Of a stretch of 64,000 nt of DNA, positions 55,118 through 63,699 are shown in pieces. Both the position numbers and the translations under genes were made by a program. This DNA comes from Limnomonas spitsbergensis (taxonomy: Eukaryota > Chlorophyta > Chlorophyceae > Chlamydomonadales): assembly GCA_037349105.1 (NCBI GenBank), contig JAYJMM010000038.1, forward strand, positions 1,860,001 through 1,924,000, written 5' to 3'. The notes beneath the pieces were generated by a model that did not search any database, was not told where the DNA came from, and saw nothing but the letters and a program-made list of their open reading frames with translations. Positions within the stretch are counted from its first letter, which is position 1, and every line of letters begins with the position of its first letter.

Positions 55118-55445
55118 CGCTGAGGATGTAGTTGTTGCTCCTGTGGGGTCGGATGCTGGTGGAAGCTTTGCGTCTATGTCCGATCCTCTGGGAGGATCTC
55201 CGGGGGAAGCGAAGCAGCTGGGCTCGTCAGACGGTTGGGGCGGTCCGGAGGACCCACTCCTCCTTGCAGACATTGGGACGGTGCCGTCCCTGGATGCTTG
55301 GTCAAGCTGGCAGGGTATCCCCGCCAAGCTGGACGGATTGGCGGCGGGCGAGGCTGGGCCTCAGGGAGATGTTAGCCAGGATGCTAGGGCTCCGAAACCA
55401 CTGCAGCGACCAAGCCCCTTCTGCGCTACCGAGCCGCGGAGCTGA
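42609..55445 (+). CDS. VASt-like / membrane / dysferlin-domain protein
   Basis: Twelve exons: 42609-42713, 42806-42949, 43025-43182, 44262-44624, 46004-46228, 46754-46900, 47456-48198, 50554-50673, 51023-51167, 52318-52458, 53441-53539 and 54128-55445. All phases match, 1,235 residues. Residues about 15-190 resemble a VASt (GRAM-associated, StAR-like) domain: VDEVFKTIWIES, KRYLVEIEARTSAPYGDKFK, CTLLITFGVVWDPSM. An acidic stretch follows, then two hydrophobic segments (about 300-375: LAALLTLVAISATVTLL and EVLSALALVAFVNWAIM). A dysferlin domain spans about 700-825: ELFENERFQPFR, FLPSDRVGHWSD, WLEDNWMLDM, HEGWFYALDFNY, ISHHFVRRRRWFRTRLRLK. The rest is Pro/Gln/Ala-rich and disordered with a poly-Ala run. 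The domains suggest an organelle-contact or peroxisome/ER membrane protein (compare Pex23/Pex30-type dysferlin domains and Lam-type VASt domains); this is inference. The start codon (MWPAAAGRG) is the weakest point. Confidence 0.82.
43690..43925. repeat. About 64-bp intronic minisatellite, 3-4 copies
   Basis: Units of TAGGTGCTCTGACAGCCTTG, then ACCGACTGCATGCACCAGCC and TGCCCCTCCTGCTGGGTAGATG, in the intron after exon 43025-43182. No splice-junction match is seen. The upstream 43270-43610 has a looser about 85-bp repetition (GCTGAGGATGCATGG, TGTCTGGCC). Confidence 0.8.
44106..44255. repeat. 36-bp pyrimidine-rich repeat before an acceptor, 4 copies
   Basis: Unit CACACCCACGCTCGTGCCCT, then CCCCTCCTTCCCGCCT. 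The last unit leads directly into CTTACACCCAAAG|G, the acceptor of exon 44262-44624, so the polypyrimidine tract itself has been multiplied. CACACCCAC in each unit parallels TACACCCAAAG at the acceptor. Confidence 0.85.
45037..46003. repeat. C-rich minisatellite carrying the acceptor and start of exon 5
   Basis: Units of 45-65 bp contain CCCCCCTGCAGTGCCCCCAG, then CATCC(A/C)TCCCC(C/T)GTCCCT. This equals the true border CCCCCCTGCAG|TGCCCCCAG and continuation (APSIHPPSL) of exon 46004-46228. About 17 units precede the true one. Many retain a perfect CTGCAG acceptor (some read CTGCATT or CTACAG), so upstream acceptors appear fully competent. Confidence 0.92.
46270..46415 (+). repeat. Interspersed repeat family B copy, divergent
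   Basis: ACACTTCAGCTACAATACGG, then GATCACGGCTGTAGGTCAGG and CAATGATCGGGTCCAGGCTT. Matches the left half of family B at 5405; the right end is unclear. Confidence 0.45.
48545..49490. repeat. 29-bp minisatellite in intron 7, about 32 copies
   Basis: Unit GGTGCGCGTTTCCCTTTGGA, then GAGGGAAGG, with AAGG/GAGG variants and two longer units containing TGTTTGTTTCTGAGATGAGA. Open in several frames on both strands because the unit lacks stops and its period is not a multiple of 3. No match to a flanking splice junction is seen. Confidence 0.93.
49575..49665 (+). repeat. Interspersed repeat family E copy
   Basis: AAAGAAAGCTACGCCCTATA, then GGGGCGTGGAAGTTAAGGAA and CCACATCCGCGCCGTTACC. Third copy in the window, in intron 7 between two minisatellites. 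A fainter relative lies at 43988-44035. Confidence 0.6.
50000..50545. repeat. 16-bp pyrimidine-rich repeat before exon 8, about 34 copies
   Basis: Unit CCTCATCACTCCCCCA, ending 8-10 bp before the acceptor CTTCACAG|GTGCG of exon 50554-50673. It amounts to a giant polypyrimidine tract. A long open frame runs through it into the exon; only the exon part is coding. Confidence 0.93.
51145..51465. repeat. About 30-bp repeat carrying the exon 9 end and donor, about 8 degenerate copies
   Basis: The exon 9 end GAACGAGCGCTTCCAGCCTT, then TCAG|GTAC, is followed by diverged copies: GAACGAGCGCTTTCAGCTTT, TACAAGCGCTTCCAGCCTGT, GATCCAGCGCTTCCAGCCTT and others up to about 51465. The unit is the coding end of the exon (NERFQPF) plus its donor. 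Confidence 0.88.
51690..52320. repeat. Two-level repeat before exon 10 with a duplicated acceptor
   Basis: About 61-bp units (AGGAAGATCTGCACCCTGCC, GACCCTGCTCTT, then AGGGTTTAGGGTT) lead up to the acceptor. A second acceptor-plus-exon start, CTGGCAGGTTGTGGGGTG near 52142, mimics the real CCCGCAG|GTTGTGGGGCC (52318). A larger duplication joins 51690-51760 and 52160-52230 (CAGCTTGAAATCGAGTC). The decoy leads out of frame and into non-coding sequence. Confidence 0.85.
53105..53445. repeat. Three about 150-bp copies of the exon 11 acceptor region
   Basis: GTCACCTCCCGCCTCCTACC, then T(C/T)GA(G/A)CC, and CACCCCGGT recur near 53115, 53245 and 53393. Between them are GGAACGC(G/C)(T/C)TT.ACCTG and GAGTGCCTGCCTGCGC segments (also near 52790-52870). 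The last unit ends in CCCCGGTGTCTCAG|GTGG, the true acceptor. Confidence 0.8.
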
Positions 55446-55670
55446 GCGGGACCGCTGGTAGTTAGGACAGCGGCGGGGGCGGGTGGTTAGGTGTGGTAGA
55501 TGTGCCCTAGCGTAGGGCATGGCCGTCGGGTCAGGGGAGGCGTGCGCAGCACAAGCGGCTTTGGTGCATGTGTGCCTGGTCGCATGCATCTGTACTTTAT
55601 GTGTTCTTATCTGTGTATTTTTGGTCCAGATGGGGCGGCAGCCCATAAGCTCTCTCTGAAGGCGTGGTTT

Positions 55671-55680
55671 TGTAATGTAA
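55671..55680 (+). terminator. Tandem poly(A) signals TGTAATGTAA
   Basis: Two overlapping-range TGTAA pentamers 226 bp after the stop of the VASt-dysferlin gene, with another TGTAA at 55744-55748. Sequence and distance fit volvocalean polyadenylation signals. Confidence 0.65.
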
Positions 55681-55814
55681 TATCTTCTGTGCTGCTGAAC
55701 CAAACAGCTCTGTTATCTTGCGAGCAGCTGCCAGGAGCCTCTAGTGGGTTGTAATAAATCATGCTTGCGGTACCTGGCGCCAAAACCGAGCACTGGTCGA
55801 CAACACTTTGTCTA

Positions 55815-56190
55815 AATTGGGGGGGAGGTTCCCTTCGCGTGCTATGATGAGTCTGTCCATCGATTGGGGGGAGGTTCCCTTCGCGTGCTATGATGAGTCT
55901 GTCCATCGATTGGGGGGGAAGCTCCCTGCAAGTGCTATGATGAGTCTGTCCATCGATTGGGGGGGAAGCTCTTTAAGTGCTATGATGAGTCTGTCCATCG
56001 ATTGGGGGGGAAGCTCCCTTCAAGTGCTATGATGAGTCTGTCCATCGATTGGGGGGGAAGCTCCCTTCAAGTGCTATGATGAGTCTGTCCATCGATTGGG
56101 GGGGAAGCTCTTTTCAAGTGCTATGATGAGTCTGTCCATCGATTGGGGGGGAAGATCCCTTCAAGTGCTATGATGAGTCTGTCCATGACA
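55815..56190. repeat. About 45-bp minisatellite downstream of the VASt-dysferlin gene, 8 copies
   Basis: Unit GATTGGGGGGGAAGCTCCCT, then TCAAGTGCTATGATGAGTCT and GTCCATC. It begins about 370 bp after the stop, beyond the putative poly(A) signals. Short deletions (CTCTTTAAGT) mark individual units. Confidence 0.9.
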
Positions 56191-56339
56191 CCATTTCCAG
56201 TAATGTTTTCCACCCATGATGTTTTCCACCCATAATGTGTGACATGCCTGCATACCGTAAACCAATTTCCCGCTACCTGCCAGGCGGTTGGCAGGCGCAC
56301 TGCAGTCAGTCATAATGTCTGAACCTCGGTCCATGATTG

Positions 56340-58222
56340 GCAAGGAGGTCAATGACGTTACATCTTGGCCCTGCTCTAAAAGGCTTGGCCACGTGGGCGC
56401 TTAACTACAGGGCTGGAAGGATAGAACCAAAGGGTGGCAAGGAGGTGTGGTTTATGAATTGCAACATAAATATTGAGTCAGGCCAGGCCAAGGGCCCTAC
56501 TTCCACACCCCCATCTCCCGATCGACTCGTTAGGCACCCACGCGGCTGAGCCTTTTTGAGCAGGGCCCAGAGGTCAATAACGTTACACCTCTGGGCCCGC
56601 TCAAAGCTCGGCCGCGTGGGCGCCCAACTGTTCAGAAGGGAGTTTAGAAGGAAATAGAAGGGCCCAGAGGTGTAACGTCATTGGACTTGCTGGGCCCTGC
56701 CGAACGCTCAGCCGCGTTCAAACTGTCCATTTTGTTTGCCCTGTGGGCCTTGCTCATAAGGGCTTACGGTCAATGACAAAACACCTACAAAGGCTTACAG
56801 TGTTATAGGGGTGTCAAATGGCGTAAGGGGGACCTGAATTCAAATGCCCGTCAAATCCTTAGAGTTATTTTGTCGTTAAATTATGTTAAATACTTTTTTA
56901 GTTCAACGTATATAGCGAAGAGGGGATAATAGGGGTTAAGTCGTAACATGGTTAGATTTTGGGAACTATATCTAGAAATAATTATAATTAATAACTAAAC
57001 ATGCTTAACCTAACCTCCACTTTTTTTACCTATTAGCCCTTAAGAGAAATGTTACCTCCATGGGTCTTGGACAACCGCCTAGCAGCGCAACGCCGCAACG
57101 CTATCCCAGGCCTGCGTGTAGGGCCTAGATAGGACACCGTTAACGCATGTCCAAGTATTCAAGTTTTAGGGCGTCATGCAGCACGAAAGCGGCAGCATGA
57201 GGAAGGCCATGCGAGGCTGAGATGCGCCGTTGGCTTACGTGAGTGTGCCGCATGGCCGCCAGGGTGCGTCTGAGGCACCATCTGCGATCTCGCATCTGGC
57301 TGGCGGCTGTCTAAGCAGTGCCGACGTCGAACTAGTGGGCCACCAGTCACCTCCGGCTGCGGCGCTGCATAAGAGGCAGAATGGGATCCAGCCTCCTTCA
57401 GCACACGTGCCAGGCAACAGGGCTTCTTGCGTCCGCTGCCAGCTTGGGGGGCATGCCAGGAGCTTCAGATCCACCCGTCACTGCGGGCTTGTCGGTGGCA
57501 GTACTTTGCTTGGACGTGGCACTGGTAGCACTGCATGAAAGCCCACTCGGGGCTTCAGGAAAGGGGGCCGGGCAGGGCCCCCAGAAGGCGTCATGGACTT
57601 TCATCAGTTGTACCGGAGAAGGCATGGGTGGGAGGCTCTGGAATTTACGGAGGGCGTGGTTGACATCACTGAGGGCTATTTTCTAGAGGAACTGGAGATT
57701 TTGTATTTTCCTTCCAAACTTGAGGAAAGGCGATTTCCTTTTTTGTTCCTCTCTAGCTTCCTCTCCTCTCATCAAAATCCCCCCTCGTTCATGCCTTGAC
57801 TCTCTAAGGACGAGGAAACTTCACAATGCTTTCCTTGAGGGGGGAAAGGGGGATAATTCAAAACTTCTCCTTTCCCTTCAATGTCATTCCTTTCCCTTCT
57901 AAACTTTACTTCCCTTCTCACAACTTAACTGTTGAAATTTGGCACCTGCGCTGCCTAACTGTTGGGGCAGGGCCCAATTTTAATGACGTTATACCTCTGG
58001 GCCATGCTGAAATGAAGCTCGACAACGTTGGCAAACAAAAGTCAGCTAGGAAAGTCCAGGGAGAAGGCACAAGAGGAAAGAAAGGATAGCAAGGTCACCC
58101 ACCAAACAACATGAACACAAAGGTTTGGCAAACCGCAGGGCCCAAGGTGTGACCTCATTGGCTTATGACCCTGATGTTGTTTGTCCCCTGTTTCAGTTTC
58201 TTCTCTTCCCCCTTCTGATCAG
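56340..58222. other. Transposon-remnant cluster with an AT-rich block
   Basis: Family C ends occur at about 56350-56405, 56535-56580, 56582-56630, 56675-56715 and 57965-58010. 56740-57060 is distinctly AT-rich (TTAAATTATGTTAAATAC, AATAATTATAATTAATAACT), unlike the rest of the window. 57180-57690 has overlapping open frames on both strands, none recognised. I see no supportable gene. Confidence 0.5.
56535..56632. repeat. Palindrome of two family C ends
   Basis: Left arm GGCACCCACGCGGCTGAGCC, TTTTTGAGCAGGGCCCAGAGG; right arm CCTCTGGGCCCGCTCAAAGC, TCGGCCGCGTGGGCGCC. The arms of about 42 bp are near-perfect reverse complements around TCAATAACGTTACA. Two transposon termini abut tail to tail. Confidence 0.85.
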
Positions 58223-58470
58223 TGGGGCGCCCTCACGGCCAAGCTGGGGTGGGATACGCTTGCTTTTGTGGACTTCTCTTTTCTCAGAGGCTTTGTTGAG
58301 GGCTAGTCTCTAGTGGAACTCAGGTGTCGGACTTGGTCTTCTCTGCCTTCCCGGCCTCTCCTTTTGTTCCTGTCCCCCCTTTCCTTTTAGTGTATTTTTT
58401 CTCTCTTCTGAACAGTTGGGCGCCCACGCGGCCGAGCTTTGAGCGGGCCCAGATGTGTAACGTTTTTGCT
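58223..58470 (+). mobile_element. Family C element, about 248 bp
   Basis: Second copy of the element at 22665-22920, starting AGTGGGGCGCCCTCACGGCC and ending GGGCCCAGATGTGTAACG. Same order of shared blocks; differences are scattered substitutions and small indels. Confidence 0.65.
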
Positions 58471-59670
58471 AAGAAAAAAAAATCAAAGCAAGTTTTTTTG
58501 TTGTTGAAATATTTGGGATTAGTTTCAATAAATTTTTCATGTCGCGGCACAGGGGTGCACCCTAAGGAATGGGTGCACCAAGCAAAACGAATACAAGACA
58601 AAAAGTACTAATAAACTCCTACAGAACTTTTAGTAGGAGCTTAGTGATTCGCTGCTGTAACTGAACGAACTCAGCTCGATTACAGGTGATAGCTCTGGCT
58701 ACTCACTTGGACTTCTTCGATACTGTCGACAGGATTCCGTTATGCCTCGACTCCTGAGGTTCTTCTAGACTTCCTGGGACGATCTAGGGCGAATGTGGCC
58801 GTTGATCTGCTGTGATGAGTTTGCTTGGCGACTTCTGATGATTGAAGATATCTCTGATTGCTCAGATGGTCGACTTGGAGCCACAGGCGAGGCTTTAGAT
58901 TGGAGGTGTGATAATATCCAGCTGTGGGGCTGGAAATATGCCTTGTTAAGAGGCAGGAATAACACTAATTGCTGCAGATAGTCGACTGTTGGCCTACATG
59001 CTCTGCCAGCTTCGTATTATGAGACTTGTTGATGCTTACCGTATAGGGTCGCTGTTGGCCTAGCTACTCTGCCAGTTTCCCCTTAGTAAGACTTGGTGAC
59101 GATTGACTTGCAAAGACAATGTTCAAGATTGAAAGCTCGGAAACGTTAAGTGCTACCAAAGGCTGTGAAATCGCAGTAGGAAGAAAAACAAAGTAGATCC
59201 AAATCGGGATCCTCTAAGTAGGCAAACACATTTCTTCAAGTCCACACATAACTTCCAACCGAAAAGCGGTTGGCGCGGTCAAACGCACGGTGCAGTCATA
59301 CGTCGTGACAATTGACTTATGGCGGCAGCCATGGTGGCCGACCCGCAGCTCGATATGACATCGTTGGGGAACATGCATGGTGTAGTGAGCTGATGCGGGC
59401 ACAAGAGTTGGAGCGGGGAGCAGCTGCCCCCAAGCTGTGTAAGGAAGTCACTGAACTGTAGCCAGCCCCCGTCCCAAGGTATATAAGGGTGCTACAGCAA
59501 GTGGACGTAGCCTCCAAACAGGCGCAACTGGAGGGAACTGGTTGGGGAGACTTTAGGGAACCCGCCACGGTACACATGTCTGCGGCCGCCTGCCGTGCCT
59601 GGTTCCAGTCTACGACCACCGCGTCTCCAATTCTCCATCCATAGAAGGCTCTCATCCCGATACGACCACC
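58471..59670. other. Unassigned region before the RING exons
   Basis: AT-rich start (58471-58640), then moderate-GC sequence with a short repeat (GTTGGCCTA(C/G)(A/C)T.CTCTGCCAG near 58990 and 59050). A TATA-like ATATAAGG at 59481 could serve a plus-strand transcript that includes the RING exon at 59741. A 112-codon minus frame (59317-59655) is not recognised. Confidence 0.35.
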
Positions 59671-59740
59671 TAACTGAACCGCGACTCAACCATCGACTGC
59701 ACACACCCCAATCAACTGCGTGTACACCGATTTCCTGTAG

Positions 59741-59870
59741 CGACTGGATGCCTCGTTCTGCCCCATCTGCATCGAGTTATTCGACGCACGAGGCGGTCCG
59801 TGGCCTTTCATCCTAACGTGCGGTCACACCGTGTGCAAGGCCTGCATCCGCCAGCTCCCACTGGTGGCAG
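59741..59870 (+). CDS. RING-finger exon (plus arm), gene incomplete
   Basis: After acceptor TTTCCTGTAG the frame reads RLDASFCPICIELFDARGGP, then FILTCGHTVCKACIRQL, and stops at a GTAGG donor. C-x2-C and C-x-H-x2-C-x2-C are the first six zinc ligands of a C3HC4 RING (E3 ubiquitin ligase type). The last Cys pair is missing and would need another exon, which I do not find. No start exon is established. It could be part of a small gene or a stranded exon. Confidence 0.6.
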
Positions 59871-59902
59871 GTAGGCCATTGGTAAATGCGGGTGGCTGTA
59901 GC

Positions 59903-60026
59903 CTGCCATCAGGGGGAACTGGCGGATACAAGCCTCACACATGGTATGGCCGCATGTCAGGATGAGAGGCCGACGGGCCGCCCCGTCGAATGGCTCGATG
60001 CAGATGGGACAGGACGAGGCTTCGCT
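59903..60026 (-). CDS. RING-finger exon (minus arm), gene incomplete
   Basis: After acceptor GTTATAG the minus strand reads SEASSCPICIEPFDGAARRP, then LILTCGHTMCEACIRQFPL, ending at GCAG followed by GC, not GT. The same six zinc ligands are kept and the same last pair is lacking. Keeping the ligands while other residues differ suggests past selection. TATA-like sequence lies near 60163-60169 on this strand. Confidence 0.55.
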
Positions 60027-60099
60027 CTATAACATCGGTGCATTGATCGGGATGAGTGCCGTCGATGGATGGAGAGGCGGTTCAGTTTAGTAGTATCAG

Positions 60100-60792
60100 T
60101 GGATGGGGGACGGAGTGGACGGAGGAAGCTGTGGATTGTAAAATTGGCGACCGAAGTTAAAGTATATATGAACGCCTTGCAATCAATAACGCCTTATGAT
60201 CACGCGTGAAATGCCAAGAGGCGCATGCCGTATACCCGTATGCAGACCCTCCAGTGTCCTGAGCATGCTATTAGTCAACACGCCGTTAAAATGCAAACAG
60301 GTCATCCCCACATTGTCCTATTGACATGGCGCATTTGTTTCCCATCATATTATTTGATATTATTCTTCAGCCTGTCAGTGACACCGAAAACCCTGCCGAG
60401 CCCGACCTGGACCGAGACCCGCTGCCTGGTTTGTTTTTTGTTGCAGCCCCAACCCGTGTAGCTACATTGGGCAGCGTGGTTCAGCTGCCCCCCCCCCCCT
60501 GCAGATATGACCTACTGCCACATATCCACTGCCTAACCCGAACCGGGCTATGACCCGCTGCCTGCTTTTGCAAGCGTAGGGTAGGCGGCACCGGGGCCGG
60601 AGGGAGACACATTGCGGGGGGACGGGGTTGGAGCAACGCCTGGGCTGGGTAGGGTTACTCCTTTATAAGAGAGTGCGGGAGCAGCGCTAGGGCTGGGGAA
60701 GAGGTGCTCTCCGCCTTGCATGCAGGGCGGAGAGCACCTGCATGCAAGGCGAGGCAACAGTCTAGCAGAACGCCCGGCTTCCCACACAGCTA
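60100..60792. other. Intergenic region with a perfect hairpin
   Basis: No exon is recognised. At 60702-60739 AGGTGCTCTCCGCC and GGCGGAGAGCACCT form 14-bp perfect inverted arms around TTGCATGCAG; TGCATGCAAGGCG follows. Nearby GGTTG.AGCAACGCC and CGGGAGCAGCGCTAGGGCTG segments are loosely repetitive. Confidence 0.45.
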
Positions 60793-63686
60793 TCAGGCCC
60801 TTCCACTGCCGTGAGGCGGGGGACGCTGCTGAGGTTGTGCGCCCCGCCGCCGTTGCTGCTCCCGCTCTTGCTCCGGCAGCCCACCTTGCTCCCGCATGTC
60901 CTTGAGCTCCTTGATTCTGAGCTGGTGCAGCTCATCCAGCCGGGTGCATTCCTCGACCAGGAGGTGTAGCTGGTCTGGGGTGAGGCGGACCATAGGGTCG
61001 CTTACCTTGAAGGCTCGGATCCGAGTGTCCAGATCCTCCTCCCTGAAAGTGTGATAAAGCGCAGGCTAAGGAGTGAGACTCTGTGAGAGGTCTGCACACA
61101 ACTGCACAACCCATTTCTATCTTAGATAACCACAACCCTCTGAAAATGATGAGTTGAAATCTGTGATTTAAATTCAAATTGGACTGGATGCAGATGGGAT
61201 GCGGAAAAACAAGGACATCACTATGGGCGATCCGGTTTCAAGCAATCAAGGGAACTCTCGCTTTGAGCGTGATCACGAAGTGTGATCAACTGATCACGAA
61301 GTGCGGTCAGGGAGTGTGATCTTGAAGTGTGGTCATGAAGTGTGATCATGAAGTGTGGTCATGATGCAGCGAAATTCTTTTGTCAGGTGCGGGCGTGTAC
61401 ATGGCAGTGACTGACCCATAATAATCATATAAGGGTGAAGGGATGAGGGTTCAGTCTTGGTTCGCAAGCACACGTCAAGCAGCTCTTTGCCCCGTCGCAC
61501 CTCCCTTCAGATAATCAAGAGTTTAAGGCTTAGGGCTGCAAGGGCTTCATTCAGGCATGCACGCACTTGTTGAGCAGATCCTTGCCCTGTCGCTGCTCCC
61601 TCAAGTAATCCCGCTTGCCGGTTGCAGTGGCTGAGCCGCCAGCCTGGGACCACACCGGAAAGGGGGCTGGCCCACCCCGCACAGACGTCGGAGAAGTCGG
61701 CCTAGCAGGAGCAGCTGTAGAAGCCGCCTTTGACTGCGCCAGCACTGTGCCAAAGTCGGCCAGCGCGCCATCTGCAGTCCACTCGTGCTCCATCGCATAA
61801 CGGTCCAGCCGAGCATTGATGACAGCTAAGGTCATCGGGCCGCCGGGGGGCTGTGAGGAGGCGGGCATAGAAGAGGAGGAGACAGCGCCGGACACGCTCG
61901 CAGGGCTGTCGTCCACAGCCTGCGCCCTGCCACCTGCCAAAGCAGCATCTGCTCTGCTCCCCGCTGCCCCTGTCCCACAAGGTCCATCTGCCTGTTCTCT
62001 CCCATCCTGTTTTACCCCTAAAGCCCCGTCTTCTTGATCCTCAGGGAAGGAAAAGCTGATGTCAAATGGATTGACCTCCCCATCCTCCTCACGGGCAAGC
62101 ACTTGCTCTATCAGGGCCTCCTCCTCAGGACGAAGCTGGTAGAATCTGCACATGGCAAAATGGGAAAACAGGACTTTTGGAGTTCGTTTTTTTCGAACGG
62201 AAGCTGGATTTGTTTGATGATCATCGGTTCGTCTTTGCTCCAGAACCACTCAAAACGGCTGTCACCGGTAATATTTGCTATAGGACGAGGAAACTGCGTC
62301 CCGTTTAACGAGTGCTGCTGTAGGTGCTGTGACACGAACTGTGGCTGTTGTTGATGGCCTTGGCAGATGCACTACCTCATCAGCGGGCGCCCGTGCTGTC
62401 GGCGCTCCCGGCATTTTGGTGATTGAGGGATCAGGTGGACCTGGCAGCTGCTGACGTGGCAGCGCCAGAGCCAGAGAGACTCGAGGTGGAGAGCTTTGTG
62501 CCGGTAGATCAAATTCAAATTCAAATTTGCAGGCAGCTAGAATAAAATATGGATTCACTACCTCGTCAGCGGGCGCCCGTGCTGTCGGCTGAAATGCTGC
62601 TGGTTCCATAACCTTTTGTTACGATCACCAGTTCGTTTCTGCTCTTACACTAGAGAGCACGGCGTTCAGATCGACAGGTGTTGCTGTGGATGATGTGAAA
62701 CAAGCTGTGGCTGTTTCTGATGGTCACTACCGCTTGAATGGGCGCCCCTGCTGTCAGCTGAGGTGCTGCACTCCTGCTGGTTCCACTCCACGCCTTTCCT
62801 GCGCTCTAGCTATTGACTGAGCAAAATAAACTGTCTACTCGCATACCGGCAGAGTTTTGACAAGAAGACAGCTTGGGACACACGCTGCCTGTGAGGTGAC
62901 GGGTGTTTCAGGTTTCAGGGCACAAATATTCGTTTAAAGCTTCGTTTTTGACAAGATTACAGGGTGGGGCGCACTGCCTGTGAGGTAATCGGGTGTTTCA
63001 GATTCCAGGGCACATTTATTCGTTTTATAATTCGTTTTTTCGTTTGGAACAAAGAACCATCGATTCAACCATTCGTTTTCCTAAAAACGACATGACGACA
63101 AAATCCGGCTGATACTACGGTATGCAGACTTCGGCAAGTTAATTTACACTTGCGGGAATTTAAATTACATAATTTATACACGAAATTATCTTCATGTCAA
63201 GTAATACAAAAGTGGCCAGAAGTTTGGTATATCAGGGTGTGGATTCCGTTTAGGATCCCCCTGCCCCCACCTGAACATCTGCTGATCTGGAATGCTTCCA
63301 TGTAAGCTGCTGGTACTCCCGCCCACTCCCAGCGAAGAGTGTATGCTGTCCGTCACTGCGCGGGAGAGGCGGCCCACTCGCATGCGCTTCATGCGCTCCT
63401 TCCTGCAAGACAAGTCAATACCGATGAGGTGGGTAGGGATGAGGCTCCTCCTTCATTCTCCCCACATGCCAGATGGGTTCCTGACTCGAGAGCATTCAGG
63501 GCTTTCCTTATCTTTGTTATGTTACCTACAAATGAACGCCCAACACTGTGTCTCACCCATTCCGCCAGCTCACCTCAGTGCCTCCTCCACTCGTCTCACG
63601 TGCCGGTCCATTCGCTTGACTTGTTCCTCCTCCCACTTGTCGGGGAACGTCTCCCTATTCACCATAACAGCTTCCATGGTCTTCTC
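60793..63686 (-). CDS. Hypothetical coiled-coil protein (5' end outside window)
   Basis: Four exons on the minus strand, 63686-63574, 63402-63271, 62145-61567 and 61042-60793, join in phase to 357 residues plus stop. Exon 1: EKTMEAVMVNRETFPDKWEE, HVRRVEEALR. Exon 2: RKERMKRMRVGRLSRAVTDS. Exon 3: FYQLRPEEEALIEQVLAREE, a low-complexity middle, then DRYAMEHEWTADGALADFG and YLREQRQGKDLLNK. Exon 4: EEDLDTRIRAFKVSDPMVRL, TPDQLHLLVEECTRLDELHQ, LRIKELKDMREQ and a Gln/Arg tail. It is charged and helical, with coiled-coil patches at both ends. I recognise no family; cytoskeletal or ciliary roles are possible but unsupported. A GTGGGC donor at 60884 could splice out the Gln/Arg tail. The N-terminus is beyond 64,000. 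Confidence 0.75.
61262..61370. repeat. Short GAAGTGTGATCA repeats in an intron
   Basis: About six units of roughly 16 bp (GAAGTG(T/C)GATCA, GAAGTGTGGTCAT) between the third and fourth exons of the coiled-coil gene. Confidence 0.75.
62310..63010. repeat. Diverged direct repeats in an intron of the coiled-coil gene
   Basis: The segment CACTACCTC(A/G)TCAGCGGGCG, then CCCGTGCTGTCGG, occurs at about 62370 and 62558, with a diverged form at about 62725 (CACTACCGCTTGAATGGGCG). A second about 80-bp pair (TTTTGACAAGA..ACAG, CTGCCTGTGAGGT, GGGTGTTTCAG) lies at about 62855-62935 and 62945-63020. Confidence 0.7.
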
Positions 63687-63699
63687 CTGGTATCAGACG

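Larger units (their letters stand above)
59675..60095. repeat. Inverted duplication around two RING exons
   Basis: Left arm about 59675-59870 and right arm about 59903-60095 (reverse) share AACTGAACCGC, CCATCGAC.GCAC, the acceptor TAG, the GCCTCGT..TG.CCCATCTGCAT block and ATCCGCCAG(T/C)(T/C)CCC. The spacer is 32 bp. Divergence is roughly 15-25 percent by eye, so it is not recent. Confidence 0.85.

Noticed and set aside
57174..57690. Overlapping 75-102 codon frames on both strands
   Set aside because: Overlapping open frames in GC-rich DNA are expected by chance. No motif or splice support is seen.
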